Assembly (NCBI GenBank): GCA_003116975.1
Contig: BGKB01000008.1
Coordinates: 434,001 to 498,000, forward strand
Direction of reading: 5' to 3'
DNA length: 64,000 bases
From: Aurantiochytrium sp. KH105
Lineage: Eukaryota; Sar; Bigyra; Thraustochytrida; Thraustochytriidae
Shown one piece after another: positions 53,666 to 61,671 of this stretch (the stretch's first letter is position 1; every line of letters starts with the position of its first letter). Position numbers and translations under genes: made by a program. A model generated the notes under the pieces. The model was not told the origin of the DNA and ran no database searches. It worked only from the letters and a program-made list of their open reading frames with translations.

Positions 53666-54302
53666 TAGCTTTTGACACCTTCATCCCCTTGGCTTATCAC
53701 CATTTGTTTCCATCTACTACTATTACGCTCCTCATACCTATTGCTTGCACGTAGGGTGATGTCATCGAACGACCAGCACCGTCGCCCTGTCTTGCCTTGC
53801 CATGTCTTGCCTTGCCTTGCCTTGCCTTGCCTGCACAGAGTCTGCGGGATGCTGGACAATTTTCTGGGTACAACCTACAGAAGATGAAACAGCAAAACTT
53901 GCTCACTGAAACAGCAGGATTTGCGCCATGGTTTAGTGTGATGGTCACCGAGCTCGCTACTGCTGCACGCATGAGTGGCGACAACGGCGGCGGCGGCAAG
54001 TCCAGTTCGTTCGAAGCAAAGAGCGAGGTTGCCAGAACCTAATCTTGCATGCCGCGCAGAGCGAAAGCGACCGCTCAAAAGCTTCTGTAAAGCGTGAAGC
54101 GACTCTTAAAATTCTTGTGCGCGGAAAAGCTCTCGTGTTCGCGGTCTCGCATTCCCGATGAATGAGGACAACGAAGCACACCCGCCAAGTGCAGTACTTA
54201 CCCCCTTCCCAACCAAATGTGATCTCATGCACAGGATGCCATCGTCTACGGTACCGGGAGGGGCACATCTAGAATGCTGCCTTGCCTCATCATCGTTTGT
54301 CT
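53339..54302. repeat. Segmental duplication R1, copy a (SKP1 3' half plus flank)
   Basis: Nearly identical to 55072-56093: same SKP1 3' coding half, stop, 3' flank (TGATAGCTTTTGACACC...) and about 600 further bases. Differences are small indels, such as the longer CCTTG run here (53790-53831) and a 96-bp internal duplication in the other copy. Confidence 0.9.
53790..53831. repeat. (CCTTG)n microsatellite
   Basis: Imperfect CTTGC units in the 3' flank of SKP1 copy 1. A shorter version occurs in the duplicate at about 55521-55540. Confidence 0.9.
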
Positions 54303-54624
54303 GCAGCTCGTCGCCTTCCACCGTTTGCCCCCCCCACTTTCTCAACGACCGCTATACTTTGTACTAGCTAGCTCCCCGTGCCGTCCCTGATAATTGTAGC
54401 AGTAGGCCAAGTAGCAAATGCGTAGAAACAAGAGCCCGGAACTCTTTTTCTTTTCTTTTTTCACGCTCTTCCCACTTTCTGGGAGCACTCCCCCGCCGCC
54501 GTCGCGCCTGACCAGTGGCTATCCGTTAGCGCACTCCCCCTCAGCAACCGGAAAAAAGGCGGAGACCACGTAGTAACACAAAGGCAGACCCCGATCGAGA
54601 TCGAGCGCGTCGGCTGCTAGCACG

Positions 54625-54672
54625 CGGGCGGGCGGGCGGGCGGGCGGGCGGGCGGGCGGGCGGGCGGGCGGG
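54625..54672. repeat. (GGGC)n tract abutting assembly gap
   Basis: At least twelve GGGC units running into the N gap; the matching tract in R2 copy b (about 56862-56883) is shorter. Confidence 0.92.
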
Positions 54673-54690
54673 NNNNNNNNNNNNNNNNNN
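54673..54690. other. Assembly gap (18 N)
   Basis: Eighteen undetermined bases directly after the GGGC run; the true length is unknown. Confidence 0.99.
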
Positions 54691-54807
54691 AAGTAGGCAG
54701 GCAGGCCGGTGGAGCGACGGACTGCAGCAGGCCGCGCAACGAAAGCGACCCAGCGGTGTAAGCAGACACCTGTGAGATTGACGCGCAGACTCGGAAATCG
54801 ATCGAGC

Positions 54808-55398
54808 ATGACGGAGACCACGTCAGGCACGCTGGCGGAAGCGGAGCAAGCTCAGGCACTGACAGAAGCGCAGATGCAGGCGCAATGCCGACTGATTAGC
54901 GCAGACGGCGAAGAGTTCGTGGTGCCGCGAAGCATCGCACGGCAGAGCGTTCGCATTCGCAAAAGGATCGAGGAGTGCGAAGACGATGAGGCCGCCGCCG
55001 CCAAAGACGACGTTAACATCCCAGACGTACTTCTGTCAGACATAAAGGGCAACCTCTTGAAGATTGCGCTCGAATTCTGCGAGAACCACGTCAAGGAACC
55101 CATGCAGGAAATTGAAAAGCCCCTCAAGAGCAACAACATGAACGAGGTCGTCTCAGAGTGGGACGCCAAATTCGTTGACATTGACCAGGAAACTCTCTTT
55201 GAGCTCATTCTCGCCGCCAACTATCTGGACATCAAGCCTTTGCTCGATCTCACCTGCGCAAAGGTTGCTTCCATGATCAAAAACAAGACCCCCGAGGAGA
55301 TCCGCGAGACCTTCAACATCACCAACGAATTAACCCCCGAGGGGGAGGCACGCGTTCGCGAGGAGAACAAGTGGTGCGAGGAGTCGCAGCCGCAATGA
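54808..55398 (+). CDS. SKP1-like hybrid gene, copy 2
   Basis: 196 aa from the ATG at 54808. Residues 1 to about 90 (MTETTSGTLAEAEQAQ, CRLISADGEEFVVPRSIARQS, IEECEDDEAAAA) match copy 3 with several substitutions (VRIRKRIEE against VLIREMIEE, PDVLLSDIKGN against PDVPLPNVKGN). From the EFC near residue 91 onward it is almost identical to copy 1, to the same ending ENKWCEESQPQ and 3' flank. The junction lies near 55072-55090. The protein therefore pairs the diverged cullin-side half with the canonical F-box-side half. The frame is intact, so it may be functional, but the N-half changes could reflect relaxed constraint. Confidence 0.9.
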   Translation: MTETTSGTLAEAEQAQALTEAQMQAQCRLISADGEEFVVPRSIARQSVRIRKRIEECEDDEAAAAKDDVNIPDVLLSDIKGNLLKIALEFCENHVKEPMQEIEKPLKSNNMNEVVSEWDAKFVDIDQETLFELILAANYLDIKPLLDLTCAKVASMIKNKTPEEIRETFNITNELTPEGEARVREENKWCEESQPQ

Positions 55399-56093
55399 TA
55401 GCTTTTGACACCTTCATCCCCTTGGCTTATCACCATTTGTTTCCATCTACTACTATTACGCTCCTCATACCTATTGCTTGCACGTAGGGTGATGTCATCG
55501 AACGACCAGCACCGTCGCCCTGCCTTGCCTTGCCTTGCCTGCACAGAGTCTGCGGGATGCTGAACAATTTTCTGGTCACAACCTACAGAAGATGAAACAG
55601 TAGGATTTGCGCCATGATTTAGTGTGATGGTCACCGAGCTCGCTACTGCTGCACGCATGAGTGGCGACGACGGCGGCGGCGGCAAGTCCACTTCGTTCGA
55701 AGCAAAGAGCGAGGTTGCCAGAACCTAATTTTGCATGCCGCGCAGAGCGATTCAATTCCTACTCAAAAGCGACCGCGGCAAGTCCACTTCTTTCGAAGCA
55801 AACAGCGAGGTTGCCAGCACCTAATCTTGCATGCCGCGCAGAGCGAAAGCGACCGCTCAAAAGCTTCTGTAAAGCGTGAAGCGACTCTTAAAATTCTTGT
55901 GCGCGGAAAAGCTCTCGTGTTCGCGGTCTCGCATTCCCGATGAATGAGGACAACGAAGCACACCCGCCAAGTGCAGTACTTACCTCCCCCCCCCCCCCCA
56001 CAACCAAATGTGATCTCATGCACAGGATGCCATCGTCTACGGTACCGGGAGGGGCACATCTAGAATGCTGCCTTGCCTCATCATCGTTTGTCT
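55072..56093. repeat. Segmental duplication R1, copy b
   Basis: Counterpart of 53339-54302. Contains an extra internal tandem duplication (55681-55776 and 55777-about 55860) absent from copy a, and a C run near 55985-55998. Confidence 0.9.
55681..55860. repeat. Local tandem duplication (~96-bp unit)
   Basis: Unit 1 is 55681-55776 and unit 2 starts at 55777, both with GGCAAGTCCACTTC and GCATGCCGCGCAGAGCGA. Only one unit exists in R1 copy a (53995-54090). Confidence 0.85.
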
Positions 56094-56776
56094 CATGCTC
56101 ATCCTCAACGGAATTGACCGAGTCGGCAACATCTGCTGACGATGACGGGATTGACCCCGAATCCTTCAGGTGACGGCAAGTTTTCTGCAGCACGTCGGTG
56201 CAGGCCTTAGAACATGCGTGTCCAGAGTACTCGAAAGTTTCCTTTTCTGGCGATACTATGTCCAATTGCACATCAGAGAAGAAGGTGTCCGTAACCCTCC
56301 TCGCAGGCATGCGCATATCGCGCACATACTTCCTATTCATTAACGAGAGAGCGTCAGTCATACGCTAAGTTATCGGCACGTCCATTGAAATAATCAAGGT
56401 AGCCTATCTTGAATCCCTCCATCTGTACTGCTTTTGATGCCTCGAAAGTTGCGTCAGGCGTCGTCATGATGCCATTTCCCCGCCGGCATCATGAAGTGGA
56501 CTTTGGGTTGAATACCTGACCAAAACGCGCATCAAGCAAGCTCTCGTCGCGCTGGACTGGAGACTTGATCATTCGCTTCATAATGATTCCGCAAATACCA
56601 TCCAGAAGGCCCACGCCAAGAAGAAAAAGCAAGCACCCTGCGTTGTCAGACTCAATGGAGACTTTCAACTGAGAGCAGATCAAGTCGAAAACTGCAAGCG
56701 GAAAACCTAGCTTGCGCGACGCGCAGGGAATAGTGGCTGGGTGAACAGCGCGAAAATTGAAGATTGGCCGACTCCT
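56094..56776 (-). pseudogene. Possible decayed coding fragment(s), antisense
   Basis: Three neighbouring minus-strand frames read as protein-like sequence: 56489-56785 (hydrophobic LLFLLGVGLLDGICGII then MKRMIKSPVQRDESLLDARF), a short frame about 56366-56482 (MTTPDATFEASKAVQMEGF) and part of 55888-56361 (RDMRMPARRVTDTFFSD, KACTDVLQKTCRHL). They are in different frames and broken by stops, as in a decayed gene or unresolved introns. I recognise no family. This stretch is the part of the spacer missing from the first spacer. Confidence 0.3.
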
Positions 56777-57268
56777 CCTCAGCAACCGGAAAAAAAAAGG
56801 CGGAGACCACGTAGCACAAAGGCAGACCCCGATCGAGATCGAGCGCGTCGGCTGCTAGCACGCGGGCGGGCGGGCGGGCGGGCAAGTAGGCAGGCAGGCC
56901 GGTGGACTGACGGACTGCAGCAGGCCGCGCAACGAAAGCGACCCAGCGGTGTAAGCAGACACCTGTGAGATTGACGCGCAGACTCAGAAACCGATCGAGC
57001 ATGACGGAGACCACGTCAGGCACGCTGGCGGAAGCGGAGCAAGCTCAGGCACTGGCAGAAGCGCAGATGCAGGCGCAGTGCCGACTGATTAGCGCAGACG
57101 GCGAAGAGTTCGTGGTGCCGCGAAGCATCGCACGGCAGAGCGTGCTCATTCGCGAAATGATCGAGGAGTGCGAAGACGACGAGGCCGCCGCCGCTGCCGC
57201 CGCCGAAGACGACGTTGACATCCCAGACGTACCTCTGCCAAACGTAAAGGGCAACGTCTTGAAGACTG
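56777..57268. repeat. Segmental duplication R2, copy b
   Basis: Counterpart of 54539-55071: 5' flank with a GGGC tract of about 22 bases, and the 5' half of SKP1-like copy 3. Confidence 0.88.
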
Positions 57269-57648
57269 TGCTCGAGTTCTGCACCATGCATGCCAAGGAT
57301 CCGCTCCCCGACTTTGAAAAGCCGCTCATCTCCGAAGTTCTCACGGACTATATTCCTCCCGCCTATGTTGAATTTGTCGACCGCGACCGCGACGAGATCT
57401 TCGCCATCATCTCGTGCGCCAACTATCTTGATATTGCGTCATTGCTTGACCTCGCGTGCGCCAAGATCGCCGCAGAGCTCAAAGCCATGACTCCGGCCGA
57501 ACGCACCGAGGCTTTTGGCCCCCCTGTCAACTTGACGGCAGAGCAGGAGGCCCTCGTTCATGAATACAACAAATGGGAAACCGGGCCTGATGTCGACGAC
57601 GCCACCATTCCCACGCCAGAAGATCCCTCTGAGCAAAATGACTCTTGA
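57001..57648 (+). CDS. SKP1-like, copy 3 (diverged paralogue)
   Basis: 215 aa from the ATG at 57001. SKP1 fold with both halves present: CRLISADGEEFVVPRSIARQS and IPDVPLPNVKGNVLKTVLEFC (BTB half), an Ala run between them (about 61-68), then FAIISCANYLDIASLLDLACAKIAAELKAM and YNKWE (F-box half). It departs from canonical SKP1 in the middle (DPLPDFEKPLISEVLTDYIPP) and has a 20-residue acidic tail (DVDDATIPTPEDPSE). Probably a sub-specialised SCF adaptor. It is the parent of the 5' half of copy 2. Confidence 0.9.
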   Translation: MTETTSGTLAEAEQAQALAEAQMQAQCRLISADGEEFVVPRSIARQSVLIREMIEECEDDEAAAAAAAEDDVDIPDVPLPNVKGNVLKTVLEFCTMHAKDPLPDFEKPLISEVLTDYIPPAYVEFVDRDRDEIFAIISCANYLDIASLLDLACAKIAAELKAMTPAERTEAFGPPVNLTAEQEALVHEYNKWETGPDVDDATIPTPEDPSEQNDS

Positions 57649-58767
57649 TCGAAGTGGGAAGAGATTGGGCGATTTCAAAGGACCCCTCTTCGTAACATTC
57701 TGAGGAACAGGATGATTCTGAACAACAATTGCGCTTCTGGCCGAATGCCGTTTCCCTTTCAGACTCAGGCGCCCATTCTATATCCAGTCAAGCATCGAAG
57801 GTTGGACTTCGTCTTTGATGTCTTCAACAAGAAGGCATTGATTTGACTTTTTTGCATCGCTCCAAGAGGTACGCACGCAATGCTGGGCCAAGAGAGGCGA
57901 AAGGTCGAGGCGCATTTCCAAAACCCGACCGTAGTGGTTCAAATGAGCGGCAAGTTACGTTTCTTCCCGTCGAAGAAAACCATCAGCGAAACAGTCTTGC
58001 AAGCGGATCAATTGTCCGTCCCAGTCCAGGATCCCAAGTCAGCATATAACGCTCGGCTTGGCTGACACGAGTTGGATCAAGACTCGTTCTACCGGAAAGA
58101 AATCAAATGCAAGAGGAGCGATCTCTCGGGTCCTTTTGGTGCTCATGTATACACGTACGCAAGACCGAATAAAGAACAAAAAAAAAAGCGCACCTTCTCC
58201 CACCCTTCCTCTCTACTGCTTTTCAGCAGCAAGCTGACTGTGAGTGAGCACCATGGTCAACAGATCGTTGTCACGCTTTCTTCAACCTGTTTTGTAAAGG
58301 AAAAAAAGCGACTTGTTGTTAGCACATCCATCGATCCTGTTTTGAAAACGTATAACCAGGAAACCCCACCATGCTCGTTCGCTCGCTCGCCTCTTCCTCC
58401 GTCGCCGTTCACGTGCACACAGGCGGCGGGCGTTTAGCCTCAAGGTCCACTCAATTCTATCGATCTTGCCCTCATCGAGCCGTAGCCGCTCGGGCAGCAC
58501 TACATTTTGTGAAAGCTTGTGTGCATAGTTCTTATCATTGTGGATAGCCCTTCATCCGCTCGCCGCCGCCGCCGCCGCCGCCGCCATCATCGCCGCCGCT
58601 GCGCTGCGCCCCTCTCCTCATCCGGTTGCGCGCTTCACGTACCTCGGCCATCCAAGCATTTACGATTTGCTCCTTCCTGGCTGATGACCGTCCATTTGAG
58701 CCAAGTAGAAGAGCCCTACGCCACTCCTAGAACTTGACTTTATCGCTGCGGCTTTGCTGGCTGGGTC
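57649..58767. other. Intergenic region downstream of the SKP1 array
   Basis: About 1.1 kb. Small frames (57880-58065 plus, 58072-58437 plus) have no family features. A GCC microsatellite lies at 58557-58585. Confidence 0.45.
58557..58585. repeat. (GCC)n microsatellite
   Basis: About nine CGC/GCC units, followed by a second short GCC run after ATCAT. Confidence 0.92.
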
Positions 58768-59097
58768 TCAGGCTGCTGCGCGCATGGCCTCGGCCTGTCC
58801 TCCGTGGATCTCAGCCTGACGCAGACGATCTCTGACCGCGTTGTGGAGGCTCTGGCTGTCCTCGAATGCTTCGATGTCGTCCAGCAACTTGCGAGCACTT
58901 CGCTTCGCGGACGTTCGGTAGCGCTCAGGCGAGACACACGCATCGTCTACGAGAGCGACGCAGTGTCGCCTCCCTAGCTTGGTGAAGTAACACGCCAGCG
59001 CTCGGCTCACGTAAAACGCGGAGCACAACACAAACTTGACCGGCCCAGAGCGCGTCAGGAGGATCTGCTTGCGATTGTGGCCACCGCGATGGCCCAT
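58768..59097 (-). CDS. Possible small protein, unrecognised
   Basis: 109 aa from the ATG at 59097 (MGHRGGHNRKQILLTRSG..., then FVLCSAFYVSRALACYF, LLDDIEAFEDSQSLHNAVRDRL). The amphipathic C-terminal helix and even composition differ from the GC-shadow frames nearby. No family match; it could also be chance. Confidence 0.3.
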   Translation of the reverse strand: MGHRGGHNRKQILLTRSGPVKFVLCSAFYVSRALACYFTKLGRRHCVALVDDACVSPERYRTSAKRSARKLLDDIEAFEDSQSLHNAVRDRLRQAEIHGGQAEAMRAAA

Positions 59098-59549
59098 CGC
59101 AAGCGGTTTGGTCGTACATAACCCCAAACAAACGAAACCCCAACACGCGGCCCGTTCACTGTCAATCAAGCTCTCGCTCGCGCTCTCTTGATGTAGAAAA
59201 GCAGAGAACGCGTCACCTGCGCACGTGGCGCGGGTGACGGTATGGCGCTCTTCTGTTCCCCAGCCTGTGAGGTCGCGCGCAGGGACAGAGCGCACCCGTC
59301 CCTGGCAACGTAGACATCATCGTGCACACGGCGGGGCATGAAATCAACTTGGACCAGGCGTGCGTGCGCGAGCAAAAGTCCATCGCGAACGAGGCTGGAG
59401 TCGCGGCGACGCTCGCGCGGGACGCGGCCGAGGAGCTGCGCTGCGAGCAGAGCGCTTCGGCGAGGCCGAGCGGGCGGCCGACGGATCGCCCGAAGAGGTC
59501 TTCATTCGCGAGGGGAGCGGGAAGATAGGATAAGATAAGATAAGATAAG
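59098..59549. other. Spacer upstream of the JmjC gene
   Basis: About 450 GC-rich bases ending in GATAA repeats right before the start codon. No gene recognised; probably promoter and 5' UTR. Confidence 0.5.
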
Positions 59550-59550
59550 A
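59524..59550. repeat. (GATAA)n repeats abutting a start codon
   Basis: About five GATAA units ending at the A of the ATG at 59550, so in the 5' UTR. Confidence 0.9.
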
Positions 59551-61115
59551 TGTCTGTCCTCAGACAGCGGCGCGGAGGCGCTCCTGGTGCCGGTGCTGGC
59601 GCTGGAGCAACGCCGGCAGCCGCCGCGGGAGCGGAGACCAAGGGCAAGGCCCCGATCAAGGTGGGCGGCGTCAATGTGTACAAGGCGCTGGGGATCATCA
59701 TGCTGGTGGGGCTCATCGGCACCATCACGAGATACTATCGCGAGAAGGACCCGACCCAGAGGCATCTTGTCTGGGAGCGCATCCACGAGGACGCGGGCAC
59801 TGGGTTTCTCGTGTACTTTTGGGATCGGAGTGGAGCGTTCTCTGCCAAGGAGCAAATCTCTGCCATTATTGACAAGGGCGAACCAATGGTGATCATCAAT
59901 GCACCGACCGATACCTGGAAAGCCATTCCCAAGTGGACGTCCACGTACATTGCCGAGACCGTCCCGGAGCTCAAGGGAGTTCGCAGCAAAAAGACCTCTG
60001 ACGTCTTTTACAACGAAAACCTTAACTCGCTGGCGAAAGCCGCGCTTGAGGTTGACATTGGCCACGCGCCCACCGAGGAGACGCTCGAGTCCATGGCGAC
60101 ACAAGATTTCTTTGCTCGCACGGCCAGCAATGGTGAGGACGGCTCGGCGTCCACCTCCTACGAGTACTTTGCAGACGATCTCTTTGAGCCAGAGCTTGAG
60201 GCGCTTCGTCTCGATCTGGTCTCCTCGAACGAGTCTGCGCCGGCGGCCGAGTCTGGCGTGGAGGTCTTCACGTCGGCCAGAAGACACGAAAACGCCTATC
60301 TCTGGCTCGCTCGTAGCCGCATCAAGGCGGCGCTTCACTATGACACCGCCAACAACTTCAACGTGCAAGTCATGGGCCGAAAGCAATTCTCGGTCGCACC
60401 ACCCGCGCAGTGGTACAACGCAGAGATCTATCCCTCGTTCCACGTCTCTGCGCGCCAGTCGCGTCTCCCTGCTCCCTGGAAACCCGTCTTCGGCAAGCGC
60501 AATGTCACCCTCATGCCCGGTCAGGTCCTCTACATTCCTGCATACCATTTGCACACCGCCGAAAGCGTCACCGACACGGCGAACGTGAACTTTTTCTCGA
60601 GGTCCCGCCTGCGGATCGGCCACAAATTCTGGCTGCAGGAGGAAAGAATTATGCCAAAGCCTCTCCGCGACCTCGTTGTACATCATCCATCCGAGTATCC
60701 CAACATGGTTGCCATTTTTGTACTCGGCTTTTCCGTTGCGGTCAAGAACCATGCATGCGCCAGTCGCACCGATAAAAAGTACGACTTGGAAAGCATCAAG
60801 CCCCACATTGCAGAGATCCTTGAGCGCCGCTTTAGCCACGACTGGGACGCCTACGGCTGTGGCGATTGGAAGGCTTCGCAGTGCCCGGACCTCTCGCAAA
60901 CTGTCGAAGGTATGCCCGAACCAATCCGCAAATCCTTTGGCGATATTTTTGCGGATAATCTCAAGGTCTTCAAGCACGAACCTTGCGAGCAGCTTCATCC
61001 CGTGCTCGACATGTTTCTCGCTGACTGGTGGGAGGCCACCGTTGCTTCGGCGGTCGGCTTTGACAAAATGTGTCTCTTTCTCCGCTGTCTTACACTTCCT
61101 GCCAAGAATCCGTAA
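59550..61115 (+). CDS. Membrane-anchored JmjC/cupin-type 2-oxoglutarate oxygenase
   Basis: 521 aa from the ATG at 59550. A cytosolic Ala/Gly-rich N-terminus is followed by one signal-anchor helix (about 45-60, YKALGIIMLVGLIGTI). The rest, likely lumenal, has a double-stranded beta-helix of the JmjC/FIH cupin-8 type: HYD at 263-265 (Fe ligands H263, D265), NVQVMGRKQFSVAPP (K278 a likely 2-oxoglutarate ligand), and VLYIPAYHLHTAES, where H335 falls five residues after Pro as in FIH-like YIPxxWWH. The Fe triad H263/D265/H335 is complete. It may hydroxylate a secretory-pathway protein (inference). Cys pairs in the C-terminal half (C456, C463 region and near 490-515) suggest disulfides. Confidence 0.85.
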   Translation: MSVLRQRRGGAPGAGAGAGATPAAAAGAETKGKAPIKVGGVNVYKALGIIMLVGLIGTITRYYREKDPTQRHLVWERIHEDAGTGFLVYFWDRSGAFSAKEQISAIIDKGEPMVIINAPTDTWKAIPKWTSTYIAETVPELKGVRSKKTSDVFYNENLNSLAKAALEVDIGHAPTEETLESMATQDFFARTASNGEDGSASTSYEYFADDLFEPELEALRLDLVSSNESAPAAESGVEVFTSARRHENAYLWLARSRIKAALHYDTANNFNVQVMGRKQFSVAPPAQWYNAEIYPSFHVSARQSRLPAPWKPVFGKRNVTLMPGQVLYIPAYHLHTAESVTDTANVNFFSRSRLRIGHKFWLQEERIMPKPLRDLVVHHPSEYPNMVAIFVLGFSVAVKNHACASRTDKKYDLESIKPHIAEILERRFSHDWDAYGCGDWKASQCPDLSQTVEGMPEPIRKSFGDIFADNLKVFKHEPCEQLHPVLDMFLADWWEATVASAVGFDKMCLFLRCLTLPAKNP

Positions 61116-61671
61116 GACTTCTCTTCGCGCGAGAGATCTTGCAAGTAGCGAGTCGCAGTCGTCGGCGAGCCCCGAGCCACAGTCTCTTCTCTCGCGTTTT
61201 CTGCGAACGCGCAAGAAAGATCCAGTGCAATTGCGATTGCAAAGCGCTCATACGAAACGGCGATGCACTTGTCAGTCAGCGAACTCAATGTTTAAAAGAT
61301 AGAATAGACGAGGGTCTCCTTGAAACGTCGTGCCTCGCGTTCTCCAGTATTAATTAAAAAAATACAAAACTTTGTGTGCTTTCGATACAAATCATGTTTT
61401 CTTCTTGGATAAAACAATGAGGGGAAAATAGAATCATAGGCCTACTCTTGATTGCGAAGCAAGTGCAAGTCGCAATCGCTTTAGTCATAGGCCTATTATA
61501 GATTCGATCCTTGGGACAGAACAATCTGCCACTCTTTGGGATTCAAAAGCATCTATTCGCTGTTCCATGAGTCGAGGATAACCAATGTGCAGATTGATAC
61601 TTGACGTACGCCGAGTCCCTTGGCGATGTGATCATTAGAGCTCTTAGCAATCAAGAAAAGAAAGAGGCGAC
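61116..61671. other. Convergent intergenic region, JmjC / EF-hand gene
   Basis: About 560 bases, AT-rich in the middle. No gene or structured element recognised. TAGGCCTA occurs twice nearby (61439, 61488). Confidence 0.5.

Larger units (their letters stand above)
53666..54807. other. Spacer between SKP1 copies 1 and 2, with assembly gap
   Basis: Left part belongs to duplication R1. About 54303-54538 is unique here and differs from the matching place in the second spacer. Right part (54539 on) is duplication R2. Contains the CCTTG microsatellite, a GGGC tract and an N gap. No gene recognised. Confidence 0.6.
54539..55071. repeat. Segmental duplication R2, copy a (5' flank and 5' half of SKP1-like gene)
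   Basis: Closely similar to about 56777-57268: same 5' flank (CAGCAACCGG..., GGGC tract, AAGTAGGCAGGCAGGCCGGTGG) and the same MTETTSGTL-type coding start. Confidence 0.88.
55399..57000. other. Spacer between SKP1 copies 2 and 3
   Basis: Starts as R1 copy b, then about 56094-56776 is not present in the first spacer (possible insertion with antisense coding remnants), then R2 copy b. No intact gene called. Confidence 0.6.

Noticed and set aside
57880-58065. 61-codon plus-strand frame
   Set aside because: Even composition but too short, with no family match or conserved context; could be chance.
59502-61214. 570-codon minus-strand frame
   Set aside because: Antisense of the JmjC gene; no family features.
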